A stretch of 64,000 bases of DNA, taken from contig NC_089731.1 of NCBI RefSeq assembly GCF_035083965.1, positions 7,663,501-7,727,500 on the forward strand. The letters run 5' to 3'. This DNA is from Branchiostoma lanceolatum (Eukaryota; Chordata; Leptocardii; Amphioxiformes; Branchiostomatidae). This document shows positions 12,501 through 25,030 of this stretch, one piece after another (positions within the stretch are counted from its first letter, which is position 1; each line of letters opens with the position of its first letter). A program made the translations under genes and the position numbers. A model generated the notes under the pieces. It did not search any database. It saw nothing but the letters and a program-made list of their open reading frames with translations, and was not told where the DNA came from.

Positions 12501-15500
12501 AATTCCAAAAATGTACCGTTGTCTGGTCTAAAAAGAAGTCTCTCATAAATGAAAGTCTACTAGTAGATAAGCTGTTGCATTGCGTTAGTACATTCACCTC
12601 TTCAGATGTATATGTTGCGTACAGCGTTAAGTAAAAGGAAGACATTTCAGTTCTAGGCGTGAAAACTAATAATTCATTTAATGTTGTTGCCACAAAACTT
12701 GGAGCATGGAAGACGTCAACGCCATTTGAAAGCTGGATATTTCTTTTCAGTACAGTCAAACCTGCCCAAGGCGACCACCCGGAGAAAAAGCGGTCGCCAT
12801 GGCCAGGTGATCGCGTTGAAAAGGTGGTCGCCTAGGCAGGTTTGACTGTACCATCTGACCAAAGTGTGCTACGTACCAGGCGAACGGGAGTTTCCTGTCT
12901 GTCGTAGCCGTCTTGAAGTACGTTCTCCCCACACCTAGCGCTCTCGTCAGGCCAAAGTCACTCACCTTCACCTGTGTATGGTGATAAAATATCAAATATC
13001 AGCTTTATCTTCAATAGATGATGAGACCAAAACAAAAGGCAATTCTTTTCGGTATCTAATACCGTACCAACTGTGTGTTCATAAGCCACGCGCAAAATAT
13101 TAGAAAATACAAGAACTTCCTATCATAAACTCTGCCTCTGGAAAAAACAACAAGGCGGTGGCTTGTAATCCGTACATGATCTTTAGACGAGGAACACAAA
13201 GAACCTGAATATATACTTACCAAAGTTGGCGAGAAGACGAGGATATTTCTAGCGGCCAGGTCTCGGTGCACCAGCCCCTTGCTGTCCAGATACTGCATCC
13301 CGCTGGCGATTTGGATGACCAGGTCGCACAGGATGACCACCGGGAACAGCGGTCTCTGGTTCCAATCCCGCAGACAGTCAGACAGGGAGCGGAGAGGGGC
13401 CAACTCAGACACCTGATCATGAGAAACAGAACATGCTCAGCTGTTTTCTTAAGACTCAACAGGGGGACGGTACTAAACAGGACATGTTTCTGATCTGGAG
13501 TCTCTGGAACCGGTAATCGAAACTGATAACACTAGCCTGATATCCAGCTCTATTCAAAGAAAGCGAAGCACAAAACATTTATTACTTTGTGACAAGCCAG
13601 CTGAACTTTTCCCAGTTCGACAGCATAACGTGCATACTGGTATCTTCAAGCTGGAATGTTTAACTTCCTCGAAGAATCAAATATCAACGTTCCATCAAAC
13701 ATGCCGCCAGAGATGGGGCGTTGGTGAGAACCTCTTCATGTTCATCATATTTCTCTTACTTTTTTCGAAAGTTAGATCTAGGACTAGTTGTTGTTCGTAC
13801 CATCATGAGCGATCCTAGACACAAGTCCAGCACGATGCCGTACAGCCGCACGATGTTGTCGTGCTCCATACTACACATGATCGTCGCCTCCTTGAAGAAC
13901 TCGCTCTGCGCAGTCTCGAACCTTTCCTTAGTCAGCGTCTTTACCGCGCACTGGATCTGAAAAATAAGAAAAGAGAAAATTTTTCAATCAAACGGTTAAG
14001 AGTATTGTTGTGGCTCTAAAATAGGAGGAGTTTATATGTGAATGTTTTCATATATACAGATCCAATATTACGTAGCAACTTCCATGTTTAACTATGCAAT
14101 ATGGCGGGCAAGATGTACGTCATAGTCACGTGAGCGCAACTACAGGTAGGACCGATAGTGACGTCACCATAACTGTCACGTCAGACAGGTAGTCCCATAG
14201 CCTATTTTTTTGGAAACTTGTCTTTTACTAGGAAATATTTTTATCCTCATATACAACCTTAAAATGCACCATTTCGACGAATACCAAGAACTGAATATGC
14301 CGCAGCAAAAAAAGAAACATCTACACTGTCGAATACTATGAATGCTTTTCACCTAGTAAGTTCTATATTGCAAATATTTTCGGCGACGTGAAAAAGGGAG
14401 TGGCATTGAGAGTAAACATAGTCCTACTGAAGGACAGATTTGAACCCAGGACGACTGCGTGAACAGCGACAGAACTGAATTTGTCCGTAGGCGTAATAAT
14501 TTGTGCCCTAAAAACTCCGGTGAGTGTCGAGTTGGTCTGGCACCGTAGAGTTTACAAAGCGGGTATGTGTCGCTTTCTAACCCAACAACAGGGGCTCCGT
14601 GTTTGTGCTGTACTATGGTGTGGAACATTTCGATCACACAACGCTGTTCCCCCAAACCATGGCTCACCATGCCTCTGTGTGACCAATATGGAGTGGCATA
14701 TGTGCGTTGACGGCAAGACCACGCCCTTCCGTTAATTTCACCCCTCGGCGATGTCTATATATGGTAACAGCTTGTGGGTGTTACCAGGACTGAGGGCACA
14801 CGTCACCCGGATGTTTGAGCAGGTGTGATACAGGCGACGTGCAGCAGCGTCATCTAACGGTTTACCTTAGTAGGTGCACTGCGAGAGAACACTCGGTGAG
14901 ACGCGAACCTACATCAAAATTAAAATCCTGATGAATGACGCTCTAAGACTTACTTATGAATTTCGAAAACATGTAAAGCTGTACTCTACTTTCAACTCCA
15001 TCAACCGGAAAGTGCCGACAGAGAACGGGGCATATGATACAAAAGTCACAATCTTTTCCACCAACCTCTGCTTGGAGACTAGCGCACCTCCATCAAAATC
15101 CTGATGAATGACGCTCTACTTGTGAATTTCGAAAACATCTAAAACTCTACGTGTTTACGTACGAGGTAACGATGAGACAACTACTTGATGTACTCTTTGA
15201 ACATATTAGAACCGTGTGAAGTAGCCACAGCAAGTGTTCTCCTCACGAAAACAGATACAGACGATGGTCAAGCTTCAGTTGATTGCAGAATAACGTGTTG
15301 TGTGATCCATCGCAGCTAGGTGATCAAACAGGCGTTTTTAGTTCTGCCGAGTTATAAACATGTAACTACAGTCCTTTGTAAAGCTAAGTTACAATAATAG
15401 TCTAGTCTTCTGTCCAAACATTAGTATTGCATGTCCACTCAATTGATCTGACAAAAGAACCGCAGCTTATGTGATGTGATCAAACTTAATAGTCTTAAGG

Positions 15501-18059
15501 TGGCGTCGATTGGTCTAGTGGACACGAGATCCAGAGGTCACGCGTTCGATTCCTCGCTCTGCGTCGTGTTCTTTGGCAAGACACTTTTCACGATTTTCGT
15601 CACTCCGCCCAGGTGTAAAATGGGTACCTAACTTCGGTTGGGGAGCTAAGAGGCTGTCGAAGGCGGAAAGGGATAGGCTCCGCCTTCCAATACCGTGTCC
15701 TAGACACAGTGGACAACCCACTGCCCTTACGGCCTCCAAAAGGCTATACCGACCGGGACTATCTTGTTTAGCTTGTTCACTCGTAGCTTACGTTGTCCCC
15801 ATAACCTCTTGCCTTGCCGGTCATTCCTCCCAATTACGGAATGATTATGTTTCCTGCTATGAGGGACATGATTTTTGATATGTATTTAAAATCTGGCGAA
15901 CCTGTTTTACTTCGCCGTGTTTCACCCAGTGCCCCCCCCCCCCCCCGGACATGACCCTGCCTTGCACTTGGCTGCACTGACCCGTTGAAAATTAGGTGAA
16001 ATCCTGGTGTCTGTAACCTTCTTGGTCATATTAATCATTTGGCCGTCACCTTTCCTTTTAATTAAATACAAACAAACATGACAAATCTATTTTTCAGCGG
16101 CGGCATAGACCTGAGGTTGGAAAAATATTTCCCCTGCTTTCATCATGTGTTCTAATGGATGTTCTATTTACTGGTCCCTTCCCTGAACTTTCCCCAGACA
16201 TGTGCTCCGAATCAACTGGCCGTGACACGTACTTCGCCATCATCAAGCACAGCCGCCAGGGCCATGTTTATTTGGCTTAGCACCACTTAGACGATTTTAA
16301 CGTGAACCCGAGTCTTATATCCACCAGAGGAATGAGAATAGCCGCTAATGACACAGGCGTATTTAGAGAAGTCGAACATGTTAGATAACGACTGGACATA
16401 TAGTAAAGGGAGTAATGTTAGCGGGGATTTAATGTCGGGATAGGAAGGAAATGGGGTGTTCGTGGTGGTTTTGAGTTCACGGTTGAAACTAGGTGGTAAC
16501 GGTTGAAATAAGGACAGAAGACGGAATAAGCAGTTTCGCGGTGGTTTTAAGTTCACGGTGAAGGGGTCAGTGCGAAAACCGCAAATTTGAAATCACCACA
16601 AACATTCCCCTTTCACAGTAATTTGATATGTCAGTTGATCATGTCATTAGTTGATAGCACTTGGGAATCTGATACTCGCTTGTCTTTGAAAAATCATTTG
16701 CGAAGCGAAGACTGAAAGAGACGGCAACGCAGCACTATTCAATTGTCAGTTAAACATTTAAAAGCCCTAAGCGACGAATAATGGCAGGTATATTTCACAG
16801 GTAAGGTTTTCCTTTCTTTCATGATTAAAGAATCGATTTTATGGTTCTATGGCAACAAAGAAAGGAATGAAAACATCTTACGACACGTCTTAAGACTCTA
16901 GACCGTTGAGTAAGAGAACTATAACAGAACGTCTTTCTCCTCTTCCCAGTCGCTGTAACAGCCCGGGGGCAAATAGCTTACACTCGCAAGATTGATGAAG
17001 CGTTTGTAGTTATAGGACTAGCTGTCAGGTACAGACAACAGGCCGTGGGTGATAAGGCACGGGTGTGTTTGTGTGTGTTATGAATGGGGAGGGGAGGGCT
17101 GCAGCTAAGACCTTACATGTGTATGTGACGCTACTGTATTGAAAGTACTAACATGTACTAAGTGACCACGTATCAAATATCATAACCATCTTGCCTCTTG
17201 CGTTATAACCACCAAACCACGAACAAACGAGCCACGGAAATGTTAATCTTGCTGGAGACGGTAGTAAGAGGTGACAATTGTTGTGACATCTAATCCCTTT
17301 CAAATACGAAACATGAACGTCAGATCAACCCTCGGTATTTCCGTTTCATTAATGTAAAGGGGCCGTCACACTGTCAGTGGTCGAATTTGTTAATCGCATA
17401 AAGGTCGACGAAATCATTCGAAGAAAGTCGTGCAGTGACCGATGGGACACCAGTTGGGGATGAAAATGTCTCTTAGAGCTTGCATACTCGTCGGGCGGGC
17501 TATTATCCTGCTGTGTGACAACATTCGATTCAGTAAAACCCCTTGTTTTGTGTGATAAAGTTCACAGCCTAAACTATATTAATCATATGTTATAAACAGG
17601 TCGAACCCAGGGTCGGACCAGTTTGATTCTGACTTCCCCTGGCTGTTGTGTCGAGCGGAAGTGCCCCCGGAAGTCCTGTCTAGTTAGTAGGTCCCAACCT
17701 GTCACTCTAAATTATATACTGGTAAACAGGACCTACAGCACGCTGTATTCCTCAACAGTGCTGAGTTACACCCGAACACTGCATGCCTGAAACAGGGCAG
17801 TGTGCCTTCATCTGCCTTCATACTTCACTCTTCAGTATGGACTACTCTACTCAACATCCTAAATGTATCGTTTACAGCATGTGTCAGAGAAGAGTTGGTG
17901 TTATGGTAAACTACCTCTTGTGAGAGATTGGGGCGTTCTCTTTTCTGACAGGGAAGTATGTTGTCATCATTATTCACAATCACTGCGAACTCACTTTTTG
18001 GCTTCACCCCAACTTCCTCGCCCCAAGCGAGTAAATAATTGCTTACCTATGTGTGTTCA

Positions 18060-18111
<52 letters not shown>

Positions 18112-21100
18112 ATGTGTGTGTGTGTGTTTCTGTGTGACTGTGTATGTGTGTGTGTGCGTGTGTACGTGTGTGTGAGTATGTGTGTTTATGTGTATGTTTG
18201 TGTGTGTGTGCGTGCTCGAGTGTATGTGTACACGTGTGCGTGTGTGTTTGTATCTCTCTCAATGTACCCTCAATTCTACGATGCAGTTAAAGTTTGCTCT
18301 ACCCACCCTTTGACCGTCTTCCCTCCTCCAGACACCCCTGTACACGATGCCGAACTCGCCCTTCCCGAGAGGCTCTGCGCGGTAGTTGATGGTGATTGCG
18401 TCACTGGGAATGAGGTGACGGTCCCGTCCCACGTTTGCAGGGGATGTCGGGAGTCGGTCAGTCGGGGCTGCTTTCGACTCAGTTTCTCTCTTGAACACCT
18501 GTGTGGTTCATTTTCAAGAGAATCTTCAGGTAAGCAAAAAAGTGTATCTATAAAAACGTGAACAAAAAGTCATGCATAGCTTCCAACCGACACAATAGCT
18601 CGCAGGGTTACTTTCCTATAAGGCTATCCATACCAATGACATATCTAACGTTATATCTATATCACGTTCTGGACAGGATTGTTAGACATTGACAAACAAG
18701 AGCTATCTGCCACCAACAAATCATTACCATAGCTTGTCCAGAACACGAAAAGATATATGGAAACCGGACATTTTACTGCAATATCAAGGAAAGCCATCAG
18801 GGGGTCCAGAATCTAATTATTTCTTTGATAGGACAACACAATAAGTAACCACATACCAAATTTCATGACAAATACCAGTGCATCCATACCTCCGTACGTT
18901 ATGCTGCTAAACCAAGTACATACAAACATACAGACGTTACCGAAAAACGACGTTATTGGCGAAAATAAAAACAAACAAACTGATATCATTCACAAGTATG
19001 GAACGACTATTACATATGAATAGATGCTGTAAGGCCCTGGAAACACAAAACCACGCAGTCCCAGTACTTTTCTGTCCGAAAGACACCCACCTTCTTCAGC
19101 TTGCTCCACGTCCCGAACCTCTTGTCGTAATATCTCTTGAACCGCTTCTGCTCCGGCCGGGACAGCCCCACTATCTGTAGGTCCTTCTTATCCACATCAC
19201 GCAGCTGCGCAACGGAGTTCACCTGGGAGGCGGAGAAAAATCAAGAATGAAGACACACTTGTTTTCTTTTGCCCACCTTGTTTTTGTCGTTGTTTGTTTT
19301 AGATTTGGAGTCTGCATACATGTAGGATGTCGTCCATACAATTCACTTGCTGTGGAATTTCAAGTTCACCACATTTGATTTTGTTCAATTTTCTGTCCAC
19401 CAATTGCATACGTTTCTTTACATTTCATTTAATTGTATTCAAGATAACTAATGTGTAAGTGAACTCTGGGTGGAAGATTGTGACATTTGTTAAATCTTAA
19501 TAAAACAAAAAAACAAATAAAACAGACTAATGTGGTAGTGGGTTTGTAGTGAACACCATGACTCACACACCTCTCCACCATGTCCACCTTATGATTCTGA
19601 TTTAACCATGGGGCACCGATCATCTAAAGTTTGGTTTGAATCAGTGAGGGGGATTAAGCGATTACTACCGGTTTATCCACTTTCTAATCTAAATCCAGAC
19701 AGGCTCTTTGCTGGGTTAACTTACAGAGAAACATGTGTTGTCACTACCGTTTGTTGATCACTGTAATAAAATTTACTTTCAACATAAACCCGAAAAAAGT
19801 CCAGATTGTTTATGTGTCACCACGTTAAAAAATTTATCATAGATTCAGTTCTTCGATGTTTTTGGCCACGCTACAGGAATATAGTTCCCGTTATTGACTT
19901 GTGATTGGTTCACCTCAGTTCTGTTGTGTATCACGTGATCAATATGGCGCGAAATTTTCCGTGCAGCAATGTTTGCTGGTCCAAATATACCGCCTTTGTA
20001 GAAAAAAAATACCTGAGAACACTCAATCTAAAAATTCCGGGAGTTTAATATTTCTTTCGGTGGGGTTGAGGTTTTAGGTTTAGGGTTAGAATTTGGGTTA
20101 GGGCTGAGGTTTAGGTTAGAGTACTCTCCCACTAGTGATACCAAAAGCAAGACGGCATCCTTGTGTCGTTTCTTTAAATATTTTGAAAGAATTACTGATA
20201 CGGAAACAGATGTGTTATCTAGGAAACGTGTATCGTCAGAATAAATAGGAGGGCGGGTCAAAACACGTTTGATGGACATGCTAAGATAAGCTCAGTGGTG
20301 GAATTCCAGGCACTCCGATCCGACCGAGAACCTCCGTGATAAGACTGAGGCAGAGCCCAGAATAACATCGACTTAGCACAGATACGCTAGTTATTTTTGC
20401 ATCTATAACAGGGCGGTAAAAGAACAGACACCAGAAGTATTTCTCCTTTTTTTCAGTTGCCTGTCCAAACAACAGCGAAAGGCGGCAGAAATTAAAAATT
20501 TGAACTCTTTGGACGTGACAGGCGTACTTGGTTGGTGTCGTATATTTGACCAAAAAAACACTCAAACGTCAAATCAATACAAAAGACATCGATACGTTTA
20601 TTTTCTAATACATGTACATACTATGTCATCAAAAGGTATTTTGTATCTTTTGCCGTTATGTAATATTAGGTCATTTCCTGTATTGTTTGATCGATATCCT
20701 CGCTTCATGGCCACCTGTTTTCGCACGAAACCAAAAGTTGACTTAAAAAACAAACATTCTCATCGCATTGTCATTGTTGATTCAAACGATCGAGTCACTT
20801 TGAGTCCCAATGTCATTAATTTTGCTTCCATGTCAGTGATGTCACACTGTCTCCTGGGATCCACCCTTACACGTAGCTTGTCTTTTTGTGGACAGTCCCT
20901 ACCAACCGGAGTGTCCGCGCATGTTTCCGTTAGATTCGGGACTGGTCGTTCTGGGTCTTTGCTACTTCCGCTTGATCCTTATCTCCTGCGGCATGTTCTC
21001 TCAGCTCTGTTTACAGATGACACAACTTTCCTCTTCATTCTCACCGAAACGTCATCATTTGACGTGGAAAGACAAAAAAACATCGTCCATGCATATCCAG

Positions 21101-24089
21101 GTCACATGAAACCTACATTTAATAATTGAATTTAATAAGATAAGTTATGACTTTTCTTTTTTCCCTGCTCAACGTAGACCGGACGGTACGGGGAAAATGA
21201 AATAGGAATCAATGTGATATCATCTAAAACAAAACCTAAGGAGCGTATAGCATACATTACTTCCCGCTCTTCTAGATTACGAATCTACGTTTCTTGTTGT
21301 TGTAAAAGTATGTTACCCCTTGCTCCTTCAAACAGACCGGCTGAACAGAGCGTTTCAATGGCGCCTTCATGTGTTCGTATTGTAACAAACAATAGCCACT
21401 GCTATACGTCGTTGATGAAGGTTAGACATCCAGGTATCGTCAGTGACTGATGAAAGACAGCGGATGCTGTCTGAAAGGTCTGTTTCAAAATTACATCCAG
21501 TTGCTTGAGTAACTATTTTGGCATAATAGCCAGTGCTACACAGTCATCGCAAACTGACGTATTTACTTTCGGCGTATCTGTATGTTTGAACAATATGGAC
21601 CATGAGTGTATGTGTGACAGGTATGTTAATTCCAAACAAATATATACAGTTCGAAGTAAAAGAAGTCTGAAACAGCGATGATACGGGAAAACATTTGCCG
21701 ATAACGGTGTTACAAGTGATCATGGGTCATTGCAAATTCAAGCCAGAAACATTGATTTTGCGCTATGAGTATGATGTCGTCCGTGTAGGAATTTCATGTT
21801 GATATGTTAAGTCAGGCGGGTCATATTTGTATTAAAAACCGCAGCCTTTCACCTTGCTTGATAACTTATCCCATCGATAACTCTTTTTTTGTTGTTGCAT
21901 TTATTGGATTGTACAATACATGTATATGTAAAGCCTCTCAAAAATGGACTATTCCGGTAAGGAGGTTGATTTGATTAAACTTCCGTGATCCCGACCATAT
22001 CGACGAATGTTTTCTTTTCCAATCATTCCTGAATAGTATGTTATCTAACTTCGACACGAGAGAATGTAACTGCTTGATAACAGGTTTTCTGTTTCACATG
22101 GCGGTGTGAGTGATAGCTGTACGGGAAGTCACCCCGGGAAGTCGGTACAAAGCGCAGGAAACATCCGATTCTCTCAGGGACTATCGTTCAGTACGGTTCT
22201 ATTTTCAGAAATGTGTGTCATGTCTTCACGTGGTTTAGGGACGTACCAAATCACTTCGTGTGGAGGTGGATCAAAAGGATTGCATCTTTCCGCTGGAGTC
22301 AAGAATTCTTTCAGAAGTAGCTTAGTAGATCTTAGTCTCTACCAGACTAACTACACTTTGCCAGGGAAGTTTGGCCACCAGAGGGCTACATTTGCAAGCG
22401 CGGCTGGGTGATTTATGAACCTTACCATGGACTGACTCTACTGACCAATAATTCCAAATTCTACGACCATACGCCCGAGGCCTGGTGAAGGCTAGATAGA
22501 TTTAACAAGAGATGAGTTTCTCTTTGTTTCGGAGTTAACCGTAAAAATCCTTACGTTCACGTTAATTATGGGTGTCATATTTTATTGGTGACGCCTTTTT
22601 TCTGCCTTGGGATTTGGGTAGTTCTTCTAAAGACAACGCACTTCCGACAACCACAAGAAACGTACAAACGTTCTTCTCCCTGTATGTTCTGACAAACGTA
22701 TCCCTTTATAATCCCTTATAAAGACTAAATCTCCTGATACTTCATCTGAACTCCGCCAACAGGTGACACCGCCATTTACAGTCAATTTTCTGCCGGGCAC
22801 GACCTTTGGCCCCGTGGTGGCTGGGGTGTTGGCTGGCGCACTTTCACAGACGGGAGAATGTACTGTAGACGCTTTGATCACAAGTAAATTACGACCTTTC
22901 ATGTGTCAAACCCACAGAAACAAGACTTGACACAATGTGAAGAAAGTTTCATTGAGAAGCTGATGCTAAGATACAGTTGTCCAAGAATAGATACCGTACC
23001 GGTGTACATGTGTTGTTATTGACTTGTTAGAAAAAGAGAAAAAGAAAACCAAGCCTACCTACAATTATGTCGTTAAACCAACCTGTAACGTTTACGGACA
23101 CACTCACAGCAGAGCTCGGTTTCCGGCTCGTTTTGTTCGTCTTTTCGCGAGTTATCCGTTGACAATTAAAAAGGCATTAAAAGGGTACACCGCGAAAACG
23201 TGCAAACGTCCTACCTAAAACGAGCCGTGACCCCACCTCTGTTTGAATTAAAATCAAGTATTCAGTCATAGTCTCTGCCAATGGTAGAAATTGACAGATA
23301 AAATACCAGAGGAGTTAGCCGGCCTGGGAGTTCAGTATGCGATCTAGACTTCTATTATTCCAGCGACTTGTGGAGTCTGTTAGAGACTACATCGGTCTCT
23401 CTTGACGACACATTTGGAATACCTAAAGTCCCGTCAACAGAATTAGTATGTAATACGCTGTCTTTCCAACAAGACCTTTTACTCGTTTCGAGAGCTACAC
23501 CCTCACCAACTAAATGAATCAGTGATGATATCGTTTTGTGCGTTATCCACAGACCTAATTGAGTTTCTCGACAGTGTGTTCGTGTAAATGTATTTCTAGA
23601 TCTACTGTACTGTAAATTTACACCAGACCTAGAGGTCACGGCCGGGTTCGATTCCCCGCATTCCTGACTAGACATGTCCTTGGGAGAGACACTTTACACG
23701 GCTTTCCTCACTCCACCCAGGTGTAAAAATCGGTACCTGACATCGGTTGGGAACTTGGCAAGGTAAAGGGCAGTTGCAGTGGAAGGAGAGGGTTGGGCTC
23801 CGCCTTCCAATCATGTGCCCTACATACAGTTCATAACAACTTACTTACTGCCCCTACGGCATCAAAATGAATATGGGACTTTACCTAACGTTACCTCCTT
23901 GCATTAAAGTTTGTACTCAGCGATCATACGCATAGAACACGGCACTACAAAGAACATATTATTTACCTTAAGGGTCTCTTTGAAGGCATTAGTGTACATC
24001 TCCAACTCTGCCCCGACTAGGAATTCGAACAGATCGTTGTTCTTGTCCCCCACCACCTCCATCTTGGTTTTTGAAGGTTGTCGTTGCAT
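6576..24089 (-). CDS. TNK2: non-receptor tyrosine kinase of the ACK/TNK family
   Basis: Sixteen minus-strand exons join in phase: 24089-23967, 19222-19091, 18498-18307, 13956-13801, 13412-13221, 12971-12877, 12249-12123, 11616-11467, 10890-10784, 10342-10200, 10009-9964, 9789-9652, 9300-9266, 8709-8537, 8269-7166 and 6803-6576, giving about 1046 aa. The N-terminus (1-85) is the SAM-like region typical of ACK. The kinase domain shows LGKGEFG (129-135), AVK with Lys155, HRDLAARN with Asp252, DFG (270-272) and APE (299-301). An SH3-like region follows (about 390-445) with AKP at its start and GDVITVLE, but the usual WW pair and final PxxY are weak. A long low-complexity tail has two YDVP and one YENL motif. 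A UBA-like domain ends the protein (972-1046). I see no CRIB box, so TNK1-type is equally possible; the TNK2 symbol is tentative. Family knowledge predicts a cytosolic kinase acting near endocytic receptors. Confidence 0.88.
9266..9300 (-). other. 35-nt microexon of the kinase gene
   Basis: This short exon lies between acceptor AATTGCAG and donor GTAAGC. It completes a Cys codon from the previous exon and reads SLQEETLQEKP, keeping the frame through to the next exon. A 46-nt exon (9964-10009) nearby also keeps frame. Neither can be found as an isolated reading frame, so automated models may miss them. Confidence 0.7.
10415..10606. mobile_element. hairpin MITE in kinase intron
   Basis: A long imperfect palindrome is centred at 10523/10524 on GGCCATCGATGGCC. 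The arms continue outward through CCAGTATCC/GGATACTGG, GGGCC, TAGTATCAAA/TTTTGATACTG and GTGGCAAG/CTTGCCAC, then through more diverged AGCCGATC/AATCGCCAAGCAGATC ends. Its right end resembles the arm of the hairpin at 39489-39592, so both belong to one family. It lies in the intron between the exons 10890-10784 and 10342-10200. Confidence 0.75.
11192..11344. mobile_element. MITE, TAGCCTC-ended family, copy 2
   Basis: The element starts TTGCCTCTACCAGGCTCC and ends GGAGCCTGGTAGAGGCTA, with the subterminal AAAATAGTAGA shared with copy 1. No clear target duplication remains. It sits in the kinase intron between exons 11616-11467 and 10890-10784. Confidence 0.75.
11705..11840. repeat. retroelement-tail-like repeat remnant
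   Basis: The stretch contains CACATGCCAAATATCAT, then CATCCACAACTTCTCGAGTTATGCTGTCCACAAAC and AACACAACCCTCTTGG. A related tail (CCAAATTTCATGAC, GTTATGCTGCTAAAC, ACATACAAACATACAGAC) is at about 18858-18935. The shared layout suggests the 3' tails of a LINE or SINE family; the class cannot be fixed from sequence alone. Confidence 0.4.
11928..12106. mobile_element. degenerate MITE, TAGCCTC-ended family, copy 3
   Basis: The left end (ACTGGCCTCGCCACCAGG) and right end (CTGGTAGAGACTA) are inverted and match the family ends poorly. The right end stops only 17 bp from the kinase exon at 12123-12249, in the following intron. I am less sure of this copy than of the others. Confidence 0.4.
12752..12852. 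mobile_element. short MITE with CAGTCAAACCTGCC ends
   Basis: The element begins TACAGTCAAACCTGCCCAAG and continues GCGACCACC; it ends in GGTGGTCGCCTAGGCAGG and TTTGACTGTA. The two ends are near-perfect inverted repeats of about 29 bp around a core that also folds. At 101 bp and flanked by TA, it is a non-autonomous DNA element. It lies 25 bp from the DFG exon of the kinase. Confidence 0.85.
14930..15150. repeat. diverged direct duplication in a kinase intron
   Basis: A stretch of about 70 bp (AAATCCTGATGAATGACG ... TGAATTTCGAAAACAT) occurs at about 14933-14995 and again at 15092-15145. The second copy has small deletions. No coding content is seen. Confidence 0.7.
15501..15760 (+). mobile_element. 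tRNA-derived SINE, copy 1
   Basis: The 5' part has a perfect pol III A box, TGGTCTAGTGG (15511-15521), and a B box, GTTCGATTC (15544-15552), at tRNA-like spacing. A body follows with GGCAAGACACTTTTCACG, CCCAGGTGTAAAATGGGTACC and GGCTCCGCCTTCCAA. The same body occurs at 23625-23870. It is an intronic insertion in the kinase gene. Confidence 0.85.
16270..16625. repeat. diverged MITE with GCGGTGGTTTTAAGTTC motifs
   Basis: Units such as CGCGGTGGTTTTAAGTTCACGG recur in both orientations, and the same motifs are present at 51356-51475 and 52690-52895. The elements look like decayed copies of one MITE family. No terminal duplication could be fixed. Confidence 0.55.
18062..18250. repeat. (TG)n microsatellite, interrupted
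   Basis: A pure TG run to about 18110 continues as an imperfect TG/TA/CG array. In the kinase transcript it reads as CA repeats beginning about 55 nt after the donor of the P-loop exon (18307-18498). Confidence 0.95.
20065..20121. repeat. degenerate telomere-like TTAGGG tract
   Basis: Within about 57 bp the motifs TTTAGGTTTAGGGTTAG, TTTGGGTTAGGG and TTTAGGTTAG follow one another. This resembles a decayed interstitial telomeric repeat but is short. Confidence 0.5.
21408..21515. repeat. interspersed repeat with GGTTAGACATCC motif, copy 2
   Basis: This stretch contains CGTTGATGAAGGTTAGACATCC and CCAGTTGCTTGAGTAACT in inverse orientation to the copy at 6000-6200. It is a remnant of the same dispersed element, here in the second kinase intron. 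Confidence 0.6.
22333..22494. mobile_element. MITE, TAGCCTC-ended family, copy 4
   Basis: The element starts TAGTCTCTACCAGACTAAC and ends GAGGCCTGGTGAAGGCTA. The 9-bp flanks AGTAGATCT and GATAGATTT match at six positions, as expected of an aged target duplication. Confidence 0.65.
23269..23389. mobile_element. MITE, TAGCCTC-ended family, copy 5
   Basis: The element starts TAGTCTCTGCCA with GGTAGAAATTGACAG close by and ends GGAGTCTGTTAGAGACTA. It is shorter than the other copies and has no clear flanking duplication. Confidence 0.6.
23622..23870 (+). mobile_element. tRNA-derived SINE, copy 2
   Basis: It shares with 15501-15760 the B box GGTTCGATTCC, the CACTCCACCCAGGTGTAAAA segment, GGTACCTGACATCGGTTGGG and GGCTCCGCCTTCCAA. 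It is truncated at the 5' side near the A box. It ends about 100 bp before the first coding exon boundary of the kinase (23967). Confidence 0.8.
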
Positions 24090-24448
24090 GGCGGGTCAGA
24101 CGATGGACTTGTCAACCTTGTCGGTGCAGAATTAGGGCATCTTTCTCGCTCTGATAGACCTGTCTGCAACCGGATATGGAATAAAATGAACTGTCATTGA
24201 TTGATGGTCGAACGGAAACGGGGAATGAATCAATGGACATGTACAGGTATTCCAGTCAAGTGATACTCTATCGTCACAGTCAGTACCTGTAAATCGACGT
24301 CTTCTACCCACTTCTTGAGGTAAAAGTCTCCAGAAGAACCAGACAACACGGTAAAGAAAAGAAGAAGTCCGGGAGTATACCCAGCTATGACTAATAACGA
24401 TGGCGGCTTCCACACACTTGCACAACCGGTCTCACACATTACTTAGTA

Positions 24449-24460
24449 ACATGGCGGCTT
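24449..24460 (-). promoter_or_regulatory. YY1-type core promoter motif near the kinase start
   Basis: The plus strand reads AACATGGCGGCT, about 360 bp upstream of the kinase start codon at 24089. This is the known YY1 promoter motif, which works in both orientations in animal promoters. Similar motifs at 24401 and 27633 make alternative promoters possible. Usage is inferred. Confidence 0.35.
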
Positions 24461-25030
24461 TCTCAACAACCCAATAACAGAAAATTACTGAGTCCTCGGG
24501 CTATGAAAGGGAACGGGATAATAAATGAAGACTTAACGAAGACAAATATGACATTTAGATACAGTCACAGTTACACAGTAACAAGAAAAACTCTATTGAC
24601 ACATTGACATATAGGGCCTTGTGTATGTTTTGTTGTAGCTTACTAACAGTTGGTACACGGTAGAACCGTACTCACAATGATTCAAAACATAAACTGTAAG
24701 AACTAAGATAGATATGTGTAGTCATCGAATCATCAAACTAAATTTACACTGCCCGATATACTAGTCTGTACAATATCCAGTGAAGTTATAAGTATAACGT
24801 ATTGAAAAACACATGGTGCCTCTAATTATGACAATCTGTACGTTTGTTTGGCCTTGACCTGTCCATTAGTACTGTGGTTAGAATGCGGCACCAGTGCGCA
24901 GTGTGCAGAAACGCCTCGAGTCGAGCCCGTCCCGAGAGGAATGGAAGTCATGCCGAGCCCCATGGTGCCAGCTGGGCACGCGAGCACAACACAGGCCCGC
25001 TGGGGTCGTGACCTCTCACCTGTGACCAGA

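Noticed and set aside
15501..15560. A functional tRNA gene
   Set aside because: A and B boxes are present, but the acceptor stem is not formed and the same body occurs at 23622, so it is a SINE.
20065..20121. Ancient telomere fusion
   Set aside because: The TTAGGG-like tract is too short and degenerate to support a fusion; chance or a small repeat is enough.
20500..21129. 209-codon plus-strand reading frame
   Set aside because: It is in a kinase intron, AT-rich, has no domain, signal or exon-like composition, and runs over unrelated low-complexity stretches. Chance is the simpler reading.
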